This document shows, in pieces, positions 19,926 to 28,038 of a stretch of DNA of 64,000 nt. This DNA is from Rudaea cellulosilytica DSM 22992 (GTDB lineage Bacteria > Pseudomonadota > Gammaproteobacteria > Xanthomonadales > Rhodanobacteraceae). Within the stretch, counting starts at the first letter, position 1, and the number at the start of each line of letters is the position of its first letter. The notes beneath the pieces are model-generated. The model ran no database searches. It was not told the DNA's origin and saw only the letters and a program-made list of their open reading frames with translations. The position numbers and the translations under genes were made by a program. The stretch spans positions 905,652 to 969,651 of the forward strand of contig NZ_KB899241.1 of NCBI RefSeq assembly GCF_000378125.1, read 5' to 3'.

Positions 19926-20376
19926 AAGCCCGCGGACGCAACGCGATAAATGCGGATGCGAGCAAGGAAAGGACGATGCTCGCGAAGCCTGTTGGGGACA
20001 GGGCTGGAGCGCTGGCCACACTGGCATCGGCCACGACAAACGATCCAAGCGTAGTAGTCGAGCAGGGCGGCACGTCGGTGCACAATTGAATGGCGAAGCT
20101 ATAGGTTCCTGCGGCGAACGAACCAAGGTCTACAGCCAAGTTGGTCGTAGAAGAGCACGGTATGAGCAGTGGCAAGGTCACCATCGATCCAGCGCGCACC
20201 GGCGAGGATGCCGCGCACAAACTCTCGCCACCCAGAAGTGCCGTCACTGACTGACCTGGTTTCGGATTCGCAGGAACAAAGGAAACCGAGTTGATAACTT
20301 GCGCCTGCACCAGTCCGACAAAAAACAGCAGTGCCATGCCTATGGCTGTTCTGATTGCGGCTCTGCGAACAAACAT
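19909..20376 (-). CDS. Exported protein with C-terminal sorting-like tail
   Basis: 155 residues. The N-terminal signal peptide ends near LVQAQ. A Ser/Thr-rich central domain of about 90 residues has three or four cysteines (GESLCAAS, IPCSS, LCTDVPPC). The C-terminus PALSPTGFASIVLSLLASAF...RPRASTRR consists of a Pro-containing motif, a hydrophobic helix and a basic tail, the tripartite layout of IPTL-CTERM-type sorting signals. The motif deviates from canonical IPTL. The central domain is not recognised. It overlaps trmL by 17 bases tail to tail. Confidence 0.65.
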   Translation of the reverse strand: MFVRRAAIRTAIGMALLFFVGLVQAQVINSVSFVPANPKPGQSVTALLGGESLCAASSPVRAGSMVTLPLLIPCSSTTNLAVDLGSFAAGTYSFAIQLCTDVPPCSTTTLGSFVVADASVASAPALSPTGFASIVLSLLASAFIALRPRASTRRH

Positions 20377-20388
20377 TCTTGCCTCGCG

Positions 20389-21408
20389 CTAAGTTGGCTG
20401 AGCTGAAGGATATTCGGGTTTCTGTTCACGAGCCAATAGCATACGCAAGCCTTCAGCTGGCGTGATTTCCTCGTGCAGCACGCGCTGCACGCCGCGCGAT
20501 ATCGGCAGTTCGATGCCATGCTCGTTGGCGAGCCGCATCACCGTGTCGACCGTCTCGATGCTTTCGACAACCTGGCCGATCTGCGCGACAGCATCTTTCA
20601 GGCTGGTGCCGTGGCCGAGCGCGAGGCCCAAGCGGCGGTTACGCGAAAGATCGCCCGTGCAGGTAAGCACGAGATCGCCGAGGCCGGCGAGGCCCATCAG
20701 CGTCTCCGGACGCGCACCGATCGCGGCGCCGAGGCGCAGCATTTCGTTGAGACCGCGGGTGATCATGCCGGCGCGCGCGTTGAGGCCGAGTTGCATGCCG
20801 TCGGCGACGCCCGTGGCGACGGCGAGCACGTTCTTCATCGCGCCGCCGAGCTCGGCACCGATCACGTCGCTGCCGGTATAGGCACGGAAATTCGTTGCGT
20901 GCAGAAGTTGCGCAACAGTGTGCGCGAACGCATCGCTCGCCGAGTGCACGGTCACCGCGGTCGGCAGGCCCTGCGCGACTTCGCGCGCGAACGAAGGGCC
21001 GGTGACGATCGCCGCGGGCACGCCGTGCAGACGCTCGGCGACGATCTCATGCAGGAAACGACCCGAGCCAGGGTCGAAACCCTTGGTTGCCCAGGCGACG
21101 CCTGCGCCTTGCCTGACATCGGCGGCGATGTTCGCGATCAGCTCGGCAAACGCATGGCTCGGCGTGACGATCAGCAATACCTGCGCGCCACGCACCGCGG
21201 TGGCAAGGTCCGCTTCGTAGTGCAGCGATGCCGGCAGTTCCATCTCCGGCAGGTAGCGCGCGTTGCGCCGCGACGCACGCATCGCCGCGAGCGCCTGCGC
21301 GTCGCGGCCCCACAACGTCGTCGGCGCGCCATTGCGCGCGAGCACGGCGGCGAGCGCCGTACCCCACGACCCAGCTCCTAGTACCGCAACAGCGGGCCTA
21401 TCGCTCAT
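20389..21408 (-). CDS. gpsA: Glycerol-3-phosphate dehydrogenase (NAD(P)+) GpsA
   Basis: A 339-residue enzyme that reduces dihydroxyacetone phosphate to sn-glycerol 3-phosphate for phospholipid synthesis. The N-terminal Rossmann motif is [10 protein letters not shown] (11-20); [18 protein letters not shown], the [16 protein letters not shown] block and the catalytic lysine region [17 protein letters not shown] follow. It lies downstream of secB as in many gammaproteobacteria. The start codon directly abuts a dispersed hairpin element (copy C, antisense), and no Shine-Dalgarno is visible. Confidence 0.96.
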   Translation of the reverse strand: MSDRPAVAVLGAGSWGTALAAVLARNGAPTTLWGRDAQALAAMRASRRNARYLPEMELPASLHYEADLATAVRGAQVLLIVTPSHAFAELIANIAADVRQGAGVAWATKGFDPGSGRFLHEIVAERLHGVPAAIVTGPSFAREVAQGLPTAVTVHSASDAFAHTVAQLLHATNFRAYTGSDVIGAELGGAMKNVLAVATGVADGMQLGLNARAGMITRGLNEMLRLGAAIGARPETLMGLAGLGDLVLTCTGDLSRNRRLGLALGHGTSLKDAVAQIGQVVESIETVDTVMRLANEHGIELPISRGVQRVLHEEITPAEGLRMLLAREQKPEYPSAQPT

Positions 21409-21470
21409 TTGAAAAGTGCGGCCACGGATGGCCGCTTTTTGACTTCCGCGATCATGGATGAACGCAAAAA
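21409..21470 (+). repeat. Dispersed double-hairpin element, copy C (gpsA-secB gap)
   Basis: On the plus strand it begins TTGAAAAGT. Hairpin 1 is GCGGCC-ACGGAT-GGCCGC (21418-21435), with a TTTTTGA linker. Hairpin 2 is GCGATC-ATGGAT-GAACGC (21448-21465). It is antisense to gpsA and secB and touches the gpsA ATG. Confidence 0.88.
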
Positions 21471-21483
21471 ATGCCGCGCAAAA

Positions 21484-21966
21484 TCACGCGTTGCCGCTGA
21501 GACCCTGGCCTTCGGCCTGGCGACGCTGCTGCTCAGCGTAGAGTGCGTCGAAGTTGATCGGCTGCAGCAGGAACGGCGGGAAGCCGCCGTTCTGGACCAG
21601 ATCGGAAATGACCTGACGGGCATACGGGAAGAGCACGTTCGGGCAGTAGGTGGCGAGCACGGCGTCGCGCGAGGGCGCGTCGAAGCCGATCACGCCGAAC
21701 ACGCCGGCCTGCTGCACTTCGGCGAGATAAGCGGTCTTCTCTTCGAGCTTGCAGGTCACGGTGACGGTGAGCACGACTTCGTAGATGTCCTGACCCAGCG
21801 AGCCGACCTTGTGCTCGAGGTTCAGCTGCACCTGCGGCTGACCCTGCTCCTGGAAGATCTGCGGCGCGGACGGCACTTCGAACGATGCGTCCTTGATGTA
21901 GACCTTCTGCAGCTGCAGTTGCGCGCCGGTTTCGGCGCCGCCGTTGGCGGGAATATTGTCAGTCAT
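21484..21966 (-). CDS. secB: Protein-export chaperone SecB
   Basis: A 160-residue cytosolic chaperone that keeps preproteins unfolded and hands them to SecA. The family blocks are all present: LQKVYIKDASFEVPSAP, the LNLEHKVG strand, TAYLAEVQQAGVFGV, and the CPNVLFPYARQVISDLVQNGGFPPFLLQPINFDALY region. The start at MTDNIPANGG is standard. It is upstream of gpsA, with copy C of the dispersed element between them. Confidence 0.97.
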   Translation of the reverse strand: MTDNIPANGGAETGAQLQLQKVYIKDASFEVPSAPQIFQEQGQPQVQLNLEHKVGSLGQDIYEVVLTVTVTCKLEEKTAYLAEVQQAGVFGVIGFDAPSRDAVLATYCPNVLFPYARQVISDLVQNGGFPPFLLQPINFDALYAEQQRRQAEGQGLSGNA

Positions 21967-21991
21967 TTTCGATCACTCCAAAAAAAGCCAA

Positions 21992-22055
21992 TTTGAAAAG
22001 TGCAGCCACGGATGGCTGCTTCTTGATCCTCGCGATCACGGATGATCGCAATGAA
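21992..22055 (+). repeat. Dispersed double-hairpin element, copy D
   Basis: Hairpin 1 is GCAGCC-ACGGAT-GGCTGC (22002-22019): the A-T pair here replaces the G-C pair of copies C and E, a compensatory change. Hairpin 2 is a perfect GCGATC-ACGGAT-GATCGC (22032-22049). It lies upstream of secB, antisense to it, and is the first half of a 65-bp tandem with copy E. Confidence 0.88.
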
Positions 22056-22060
22056 TACCC

Positions 22061-22118
22061 CAAAGTGCGGCCAAGGATGGCCGCTTTTTGATTCTCGCGG
22101 TCAGGGACGAGCGCAAAG
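22061..22118 (+). repeat. Dispersed double-hairpin element, copy E
   Basis: Hairpin 1 is GCGGCC-AAGGAT-GGCCGC (22067-22084), with a TTTTTGA linker. Hairpin 2 is GCGGTC-AGGGAC-GAGCGC (22097-22114), with one mismatch. It sits exactly 65 bases after copy D, same orientation. Confidence 0.88.
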
Positions 22119-22183
22119 ATAAACCCGCGGATTATCCCATGCAGGCGGCTTGCATGCACCCGCGGATACGACGAACGGCAGGA

Positions 22184-22624
22184 TCAGCGCCCTTTCGCCA
22201 CCGGCAAGTTGGCCTCGCGCCATGCAGCGAGGCCGCCGCCGAGCCAGAACACTTGCTTGAAGCCAGCCTTGACCAGCCGTGCCGCAGCCTGTGCGGACGC
22301 GGTGCCGGTGCGGCAGTACACCGCCACCGGGCGTTCCTTGACCGGGGCGAGGTCCTTGTTCTCGGGATCGAACTGGCTCACCTGTACATTGCGTGCGCCG
22401 GGAATATGCGCCTTGTCGAAATCGGCCGCGGCCGACAGGTCGACGAGCAGCGGGCTTTCGCGGTTGATCAGCTGCGTGAGCGCAGCCGGCGTCAACTCTC
22501 GATAACCGCGGAACAGGCGCGAGAATTCGTTGCCGATCAGGGCGACGAGTACACCGGCGAACAGCATCGCGAGGACGAGGTGGTTGCCGATGAACTCCGG
22601 CAGACGGTGAAGGATATCGGACAT
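22184..22624 (-). CDS. Membrane-anchored rhodanese-like protein
   Basis: 146 residues. An N-terminal membrane helix (HLVLAMLFAGVLVALIG) is followed by a rhodanese domain with the active-site loop YCRTGTAS (Cys about 109) and a typical LVDLSAAADFDKAHIPGARNV front half. It corresponds to YibN of the rhodanese-grxC-secB-gpsA cluster and is likely a sulphurtransferase or membrane-insertion-associated factor. No grxC is found between it and secB; the gap holds the tandem hairpin elements. The ATG at 22624 is preferred over one six codons upstream. Confidence 0.88.
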   Translation of the reverse strand: MSDILHRLPEFIGNHLVLAMLFAGVLVALIGNEFSRLFRGYRELTPAALTQLINRESPLLVDLSAAADFDKAHIPGARNVQVSQFDPENKDLAPVKERPVAVYCRTGTASAQAAARLVKAGFKQVFWLGGGLAAWREANLPVAKGR

Positions 22625-22700
22625 GGATGGCAGGCGCGGCATGCGCCGGGAGGACTTGCGGGCGCGGATTATCCGTCAGAGCGCGGCTTCAAGGCAAAAA

Positions 22701-23117
22701 TCAGTGCTGGGTGATGTCGGGCAGGCCGGTCACCAGCCACCAGCGCTTGGCTTTCTCGTCGTAGCGCCAGCGTTGGCGATCGAGCACGCTGCGCACGCTT
22801 TGCGTGTTGTTGTTGGTCAAAACGACCTCGGCCACCACCGTGACTTCGTTGGTGCCGACCGAACGCGCCGGCTGTGCGTTATAGCCGCTGATGCGCAGCT
22901 GGCGATAGCGCTCGAGGTCGAGTGTGGTCAACGGATGCGCTTTCAGCGTTTCCGGATCGACGAACGCCGCCGCGTCCTCGAAATTGCCCCAGCGTATCGT
23001 CGAAGCGTAGCTTTCCAGCGTCGCCTCGAGCAGGTCGCCTTTTGATTTCTGCCCCGCGCAGCCGGCGAGGAGGCAGAGTGCGAGCATCAGGGCAACGATA
23101 CGCGGCATGGCAGGCAT
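22701..23117 (-). CDS. Conserved hypothetical lipoprotein
   Basis: 138 residues with a lipoprotein signal (lipobox LLAGC, Cys about 19). The mature domain of about 115 residues starts helical (LLEATLESYASTIRWGNFEDAAAFVDPE) and ends with a strand-rich part (VTVVAEVVLTNN, then QRWRYDEKAKRWWLVTGLP). The layout suggests an NTF2-like or similar small domain of unknown role. A second ATG three codons later is equally possible. Confidence 0.68.
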   Translation of the reverse strand: MPAMPRIVALMLALCLLAGCAGQKSKGDLLEATLESYASTIRWGNFEDAAAFVDPETLKAHPLTTLDLERYRQLRISGYNAQPARSVGTNEVTVVAEVVLTNNNTQSVRSVLDRQRWRYDEKAKRWWLVTGLPDITQH

Positions 23118-23174
23118 CCGGTGAAAGACTGCGGCCATTCTATATGCCGCCGAGGCCGGAATCCGCGAGCGCGA

Positions 23175-23648
23175 TCAGGTCGCGCTGCGGATCGCGACGA
23201 AGCGCGCGTCCAGCGTGCACGCATCCTTGCCGTCTTCGAGCGGCACGCGGCATTCCACGCGTAGGCGTCCACGGCCGCGAGTTGCCAAGACGGCAAGAAA
23301 TTCGTCCCACGACTCGCCTTCGGCCAGCGCCGCCCGCGCCACGATTTCGCCCCATACCGGCGCGAGATAGCGGATCGTCGAGTCCTGCACGTAGATTTCG
23401 CAGTCGATTTGCAGCGCCTTCAGCTTCAGCGCGACCAGACCCCAGCCGGCCAGCGTAGCCACGCTGGCGAGGCTGCCGCCGAACGCGCAGCCCTTGTCGT
23501 TGACGTTCGGCGCGAGCGGCGCGGCCAGCGCCAGCGTTTCGCCGTCGTAGTCGCGCAGCTCGATCTGCATCGTCTGCGTCAGCGGAATCCTCTCGAGCAG
23601 GGAGTCCATATGCGCATGCGCGAACGCGAGATCGGGAACCGGCTTCAT
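23175..23648 (-). CDS. Hotdog-fold thioesterase-domain protein
   Basis: 157 residues with the hotdog pattern of the YiiD C-terminal thioesterase family: an N-terminal helix, LALAAPLAPNVNDKGCAFGGSLASVATLAGWGLVAL (the N-to-C-A-F-G-G-S segment is typical) and paired strands VQDSTIRYLAPVWGEIVARA and RGRLRVECRV. It probably hydrolyses acyl-CoA or acyl-carrier-protein thioesters, substrate unknown. The start at 23648 (MKPVPDLAF) is chosen; the long upstream open frame is antisense to hemD. Confidence 0.75.
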   Translation of the reverse strand: MKPVPDLAFAHAHMDSLLERIPLTQTMQIELRDYDGETLALAAPLAPNVNDKGCAFGGSLASVATLAGWGLVALKLKALQIDCEIYVQDSTIRYLAPVWGEIVARAALAEGESWDEFLAVLATRGRGRLRVECRVPLEDGKDACTLDARFVAIRSAT

Positions 23649-23727
23649 ATCGGACGACGGCAGGAAAGGGCGCGTAGTGTGCGCAGCCGGGCTGCCGCGA
23701 TCAAGTTCGCTTGATACAGTAGGCCGC

Positions 23728-24534
23728 ATGGCCAGGCCGCAATCGACACAGCACACCCATTCACCGCCGCTGACAGGCGCGAGCGTGGTGGTGACGCGAC
23801 CTTCGGCGGCCGCCGCCACGCTCAAGCGCCGCATTGCGACACTCGGCGGCAGCGTGATTGCGCTGCCCGGAGTTGGCCTGCGCGGCATCGAAGACGCGGT
23901 GTCCGCGCGCACCGCGCTGCGCGCGGCGCGAAATGCCGACATCGCGATCTTCGTCAGCCCCAACGCGGTGCGCCATGCGTTCGCTCTGTTGCCCGCGCTG
24001 CGTTTCGCGCGGACGACCCAGGTCTGCGCCGTCGGCCGCGCCACGGCGCTTGCGCTCGCGCGACGCGGGGTGCACAACGTGGCGTGGCCCGATGCGCGAC
24101 AAGACAGCGAAGGCCTGCTCGCGCTGCCACAGCTCGCTCGTCTGCGCCGCCGTCGCGTCGCACTGGTCGGCGCGCCGGGCGGACGCGAGCTATTGCCGAC
24201 CGCTTTGCGTGCCCGCGGCGCAGTGCTGGAAACCATTCATGTGTATCGCCGTGACGCGCCGCGCTGGAATCGCCGCCATTTCGACAGGCTCGCAAGCGCC
24301 GCTACGCCGCTCATGGTCCTGCTGTCCAGCGCCGAGACCATCGCAAACCTGAAGCTCGGCCTGCCAGCCGAGTTGTTCGCCAGAATTGCGGCGGGTGAAT
24401 GTATCGTCAGCAGCCTGCGTCTTGCCCATGCGGCGCGCGCCGCCGGATTCACGCGAGTGCATGTCGCGGCCTCAGCCGATTCACGCGACATGCTCGCCGC
24501 CGCGGAAGCGGCGCTTGCACAACACCGCTTGTAG
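23728..24534 (+). CDS. hemD: Uroporphyrinogen-III synthase HemD
   Basis: 268 residues with the two-lobed HemD pattern: VVVTRPSAAAATLKRRIATLGG at the start, FVSPNAVRHAF, QVCAVGRATALALARRG, then VALVGAPGGRELLPTALRARGAVLETIHVYRR and the closing FTRVHVAASADSRDMLAA. It cyclises hydroxymethylbilane in tetrapyrrole synthesis. The ATG at 23728 (MARPQST) is chosen. It is divergent from the thioesterase; hemC is not adjacent. Sequence conservation in this family is low, hence moderate confidence. Confidence 0.85.
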   Translation: MARPQSTQHTHSPPLTGASVVVTRPSAAAATLKRRIATLGGSVIALPGVGLRGIEDAVSARTALRAARNADIAIFVSPNAVRHAFALLPALRFARTTQVCAVGRATALALARRGVHNVAWPDARQDSEGLLALPQLARLRRRRVALVGAPGGRELLPTALRARGAVLETIHVYRRDAPRWNRRHFDRLASAATPLMVLLSSAETIANLKLGLPAELFARIAAGECIVSSLRLAHAARAAGFTRVHVAASADSRDMLAAAEAALAQHRL

Positions 24535-24617
24535 CGAGCTGAATCAGCCTTGCCGGAATCCCGATTGCGAATCCGCCATGGCGGGCGCAGACTTCATCGA
24601 ATCCTTGGGAGCAAGCT

Positions 24618-25274
24618 GTGGGAAAACTGCAAACAGAAGTGCTCGAACTGCAGGCTAAGGTCGAGAAAGATACCGCGCGTCTGCTGCGCGAAAATCGCAA
24701 TCGCGTCTTCGCCGTGCGCTTGGCTCAGAGCGCGCAGAAAGAAATCGATCGGGTAAGGGAACAAGTCGAGCAGCGCGGCGTCCGCTTCGACTGCAAAAAG
24801 GGCTGCGCCATCTGCTGCCGTCTGGAAGTCCAGGCGTTGCCCCAGGAATCGTTTCGAATTGCGCGCAAGCTGGGCGAGCGGCCGGACCGGGAATCGCTCA
24901 TCGCCAAGCTCTCGGAACATGTCGAAGCGCATCGCGGGATAACCGACAAGCGGCAACGAAAATTTTGTCCATTCTTACTCGACGGGGCATGCTCAATCTA
25001 CGAGTTCCGCCCGCTCGTTTGTCGCAAGATGGATTCACTCGATGTGGAGCGCTGCAAAGAGATGGGTGAAACCGTGCCAGGCGATCCGGAGATGTTCTAC
25101 AAAGCCGAGGCAGTCATGACAGGCACGCAAAAAGCATATGCGCGTCTGAAGCTACCCAACGAAGCCCGCGAAATGGTTGCCAGCGTATTGCTTGCCTTGA
25201 CCGATCCCTCTGCCGAGGAGCGCTGGTGGAAAGGCGAAGATGTGTTCGAAGCCGGCGTCCGACCGCCGTCTTGA
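24618..25274 (+). CDS. YkgJ-family cysteine cluster protein
   Basis: 218 residues starting at GTG. An N-terminal coiled-coil-like region (about 1-50) is followed by a cysteine cluster: FDCKKGCAICC, then FCPFLLDGACSIYEFRPLVC and a later ERC. This spacing is the zinc- or iron-sulphur-binding signature of the YkgJ/UPF0153 family. Function is unknown. A weak GGGAGC stands before the GTG. It follows hemD after about 80 bases and may be co-transcribed. Confidence 0.82.
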   Translation: MGKLQTEVLELQAKVEKDTARLLRENRNRVFAVRLAQSAQKEIDRVREQVEQRGVRFDCKKGCAICCRLEVQALPQESFRIARKLGERPDRESLIAKLSEHVEAHRGITDKRQRKFCPFLLDGACSIYEFRPLVCRKMDSLDVERCKEMGETVPGDPEMFYKAEAVMTGTQKAYARLKLPNEAREMVASVLLALTDPSAEERWWKGEDVFEAGVRPPS

Positions 25275-25305
25275 CCTCGCCCGCTCGGGGCCACCGGCAG
25301 ATCGC

Positions 25306-26211
25306 TTAAGTTTCGTTCTTTTTTCGCCGTGCGCGCGGATGCGCGGCGTCGTAGACGCGCGCGAGATGCTGAAAGTCGAGATGCGTGTAGATCTGCGTCG
25401 TGGCGATGTCCGCGTGACCGAGCAACTCCTGCACGGCGCGCAGATCGCCGGAGGATTCGAGCAGGTGGCTGGCGAACGAATGCCGCAGCAGGTGCGGATA
25501 GACGCGACGCTCGATGCCCTGCGCCTTGGCCCACGCTTTCATGCGCGTGCGCACGGTCGCCGCGCCGATCGGTGCGCCGTTGCGGCCGCGGAACACGGGC
25601 TCGTCTTCGCTTGTGACCTGTTCGAGATCGCGCAGCACGCGCAGCGCTATCAGCGCCTTCGAGCCGACCGGCACGATGCGGGTCTTGCGGCCCTTGCCGG
25701 TGACGCGCACGCTGGCGTCGGCGAGATCGAGGTCTCGCCATTTGAGTCCGGTCAATTCGGATATGCGCAGTCCGCTCGAATAGAGCAGTTCGAGGATCGC
25801 GCGATCGCGCTTGGCCTCGGCGCCGTCGGTCGGGATCTCGACAAGCTTGCCCATCTCGTCGACGTCGAGCACCTGCGGCAACTTGCGCGGTGCCTTCGGT
25901 GCGCGCACGCCGGCAGCGGGATCGTGCTTCAACTCGCCGCCGCGCAGCAGAAACTTGAACAGGCTGCGGCACGCGGACAGGCGCGCCTGCAACGTCTTCG
26001 GCGCGATGCCCGCGCGATGTTCGCCGGCGATGAAGTTGCGCACCGCATCGCTGCGCAGCGTGTTCCAGTCGGCAATGTTGCGTGAGCCGGCGTATTCGAC
26101 CAACCGGGTCAGGTCATGGCGATAGCGGATCAGCGTCTGCGGCGAGTAGTCCCTCTCGACCTTCAGGTGATCGAGAAACCGTTCGACCGTCGCTGACAGC
26201 GTTTCGCTCAT
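25306..26211 (-). CDS. xerC: Tyrosine recombinase XerC
   Basis: 301 residues. An N-terminal core-binding domain (about 5-95) is followed by the catalytic domain with all six catalytic residues: Arg149 (SSGLRISE), Lys173 (GKGRK), His240 and Arg243 (HLLRHSFASHLLE), His266 (LLGHADI) and Tyr275 (TQIYTH). It resolves chromosome dimers with XerD at dif. It is the last gene of the lptM-dapF-DUF484-xerC operon (4-base overlap with DUF484), an order also seen in E. coli. This favours XerC over XerD or a mobile integrase. Confidence 0.94.
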   Translation of the reverse strand: MSETLSATVERFLDHLKVERDYSPQTLIRYRHDLTRLVEYAGSRNIADWNTLRSDAVRNFIAGEHRAGIAPKTLQARLSACRSLFKFLLRGGELKHDPAAGVRAPKAPRKLPQVLDVDEMGKLVEIPTDGAEAKRDRAILELLYSSGLRISELTGLKWRDLDLADASVRVTGKGRKTRIVPVGSKALIALRVLRDLEQVTSEDEPVFRGRNGAPIGAATVRTRMKAWAKAQGIERRVYPHLLRHSFASHLLESSGDLRAVQELLGHADIATTQIYTHLDFQHLARVYDAAHPRARRKKNET

Positions 26212-26906
26212 CCGTGCGCCGGAAATCTCGCGATTGCGGCGGCCACGGTTTCGGCGATCAGCTTGAGGAACATCGTGCCCATGCCCGGATGAAAACGGTT
26301 CGCATCGGCACTGCCGATCGCGAGCAAGCCGAGCGGCGCATCGCGCTCGCCGAGCGCGTGTAGTGCGGACGAGTGCACGTCACCGGCGTGCTTGCCGAAC
26401 AGAAAGTCGAGCTTCTCCGGCTGCAGGCGGCCGCACAGTGCTTCGCCATTCCTGAAGAATTCGGCGAATTCGGGCAGCGCCTGCACGCCCTGCGGTTGCA
26501 CGATCAACCAGTCGGCGGCCGGCAGTTCCGGATCGGCCCGCAGCAGAACCAGACGCACGAAATCGGTACTGAAGTCTTCGCGCAAGCCAGCGACGACGCG
26601 ACGCACACTGCCGGCCAGGGTTGCTTCGCGCATCAGCGACAGATTGAGTGCGTGCACGCGTTGCACGAGCTGCTCGTTCTCGTTGGCGATGTTGACCAGC
26701 TCGGTCAGGCGTCGCCCGAGTTCGCGGTTCTTGTCGCGCAGCACGTCGAGCTGGTAGCTGGCGAGCGACGTCGTCTTGCCTTCCTCGCGCGGCGGCAGCA
26801 GGGTCAGGGCGAGATCGGGATAGTCGTGCAGGAAGGCCGGATGGCGGCGCAAGTAGCTCGCCACTTCCGCGGGGGTCACGCCGTCCTTGATCGCTGTGTC
26901 ATTCAT
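26208..26906 (-). CDS. DUF484 family protein (YigA-like)
   Basis: 232 residues. The N-terminus VASYLRRHPAFLHDYPDLALTLLPP is the family hallmark. A coiled-coil (about 45-100) and a GAF-like C-terminal domain (about 105-225) follow. Function is unknown, but the gene sits between dapF and xerC in many gammaproteobacteria, as here, with 4-base overlaps on both sides. The ATG at 26906 is the family start. Confidence 0.92.
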   Translation of the reverse strand: MNDTAIKDGVTPAEVASYLRRHPAFLHDYPDLALTLLPPREEGKTTSLASYQLDVLRDKNRELGRRLTELVNIANENEQLVQRVHALNLSLMREATLAGSVRRVVAGLREDFSTDFVRLVLLRADPELPAADWLIVQPQGVQALPEFAEFFRNGEALCGRLQPEKLDFLFGKHAGDVHSSALHALGERDAPLGLLAIGSADANRFHPGMGTMFLKLIAETVAAAIARFPAHG

Positions 26907-27727
26907 TCCCAATCTCCTTCGTAAACGAATGCGGCGGGACCGGTCATCCAGAGGGTATGCCCCGGGCCTTGCCAACGGATTTCCAGGCGTCCGCCCGGCA
27001 GACCGACCGCGACCGTCGCATCGACCTGCGCGCGCCTGCGCAGCACCGCGGCCGCCGCGCACGCGCCGGTACCGCAAGCCAGCGTCTCACCGACGCCGCG
27101 CTCCTGCACGCGCAGGCGCACATGCGCGCGCTCGACGATCTGCACAACGCCGACGTTGCAGCTTTGTGGAAAATGTGAATTTGTGGACAATGCCGCACCG
27201 ATCTGCGCGAGCGGCGCGGCGTCGACATCGGCGACCTCGACCACCGCATGCGGATTGCCCATCGACACGGCGCCGAATTCGATGCGCCCACCATCGAGCG
27301 TCAGCGCATACGGATCGGCTGCCGGCAGAGTCAACGGAACATCGCCGGGCGCGAAGCGCGGTTCGCCCATGTCGACGCGCACGCGGCCATCCGCCAGCAA
27401 CTCGACACTGACCGCTCCCGACGGGCTTTCCAGCCGCGCGGCGCCCGTACCGAGCACGCCCGCTCGGCGCAGCCACGCGGCGACGCAGCGCACGCCGTTG
27501 CCGCACTGCCCGCTCATCGAGCCGTCGGCGTTGTAGATGCCGTAGTAGAACAGGCAGGACGGATCGCGCGCCGGCTCGATCGTCAGCAATTGATCGAAGC
27601 CGACGCCAGTGTGCCGGTCGCCGATGCGAGCGATCTGCGCCGGAGCGAGCGCGAACGGCTGCGTGCGGCAATCGAGCACTACGAAGTCGTTGCCGATGCC
27701 GTGCATCTTGGTGAAATGCAGACTCAT
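26903..27727 (-). CDS. dapF: Diaminopimelate epimerase DapF
   Basis: 274 residues. It converts LL- to meso-diaminopimelate for lysine and peptidoglycan synthesis. Both catalytic cysteines are present: Cys75 in SGQCGNGVRC and Cys218 in TLACGTGACA. The N-terminus FTKMHGIGNDFVVLD is typical. It follows lptM after 16 bases and overlaps DUF484. The meso-DAP product is also the peptide component handled by mpl elsewhere in the window. Confidence 0.97.
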   Translation of the reverse strand: MSLHFTKMHGIGNDFVVLDCRTQPFALAPAQIARIGDRHTGVGFDQLLTIEPARDPSCLFYYGIYNADGSMSGQCGNGVRCVAAWLRRAGVLGTGAARLESPSGAVSVELLADGRVRVDMGEPRFAPGDVPLTLPAADPYALTLDGGRIEFGAVSMGNPHAVVEVADVDAAPLAQIGAALSTNSHFPQSCNVGVVQIVERAHVRLRVQERGVGETLACGTGACAAAAVLRRRAQVDATVAVGLPGGRLEIRWQGPGHTLWMTGPAAFVYEGDWE

Positions 27728-27743
27728 CGCCGGCTTGGCGGTA

Positions 27744-27941
27744 TCAGTGCTGGGTTGCGGCGCCGTCCATCGAAGTCTTCTGCGCAGGCTGCGCGACGTT
27801 CGCGGGCTGGTCCTTCTTCTTGTCCTTGTCTTGCTGCTCCTGCGGCTTGTCGGGCAGCACGAGCGGGCCCTTGTTGCCGCAGGCGGCGAGCGGCGCGGCA
27901 ATCACGGCGGCGAACAGGAGCACACGTAGCATGGACGACAT
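27744..27941 (-). CDS. lptM: Small lipoprotein LptM (YifL-like)
   Basis: 65 residues with a lipoprotein signal ending PLAACGNKGPL (lipobox Cys about 21). That motif directly after the cysteine is the signature of YifL/LptM, which assists maturation of the LptD-LptE outer-membrane translocon. The tail is hydrophilic (EQQDKDKKKDQ). The gene was missed by simple long-frame reading because a longer frame overlaps it. Its place ahead of dapF matches the usual operon. A start three codons later is possible. Confidence 0.88.
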   Translation of the reverse strand: MSSMLRVLLFAAVIAAPLAACGNKGPLVLPDKPQEQQDKDKKKDQPANVAQPAQKTSMDGAATQH

Positions 27942-28038
27942 GGCGATGCGATCGAAAAAGGCGACAGCCGCAGTATAACCTGCAGCTCCGCCAGCGTGGC
28001 CGCAAGCTCCGCCTGCGCGGACCTTGCGATCGACGCCG

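Noticed and set aside
21992-22118. Possible CRISPR array
   Set aside because: Only two tandem units with hairpins, no distinct spacers and no cas genes; they belong to the dispersed element.
25306-26211. Tyrosine recombinase as a sign of an integrated element
   Set aside because: Its position in the lptM-dapF-DUF484-xerC operon and full match to XerC show it is the housekeeping enzyme.
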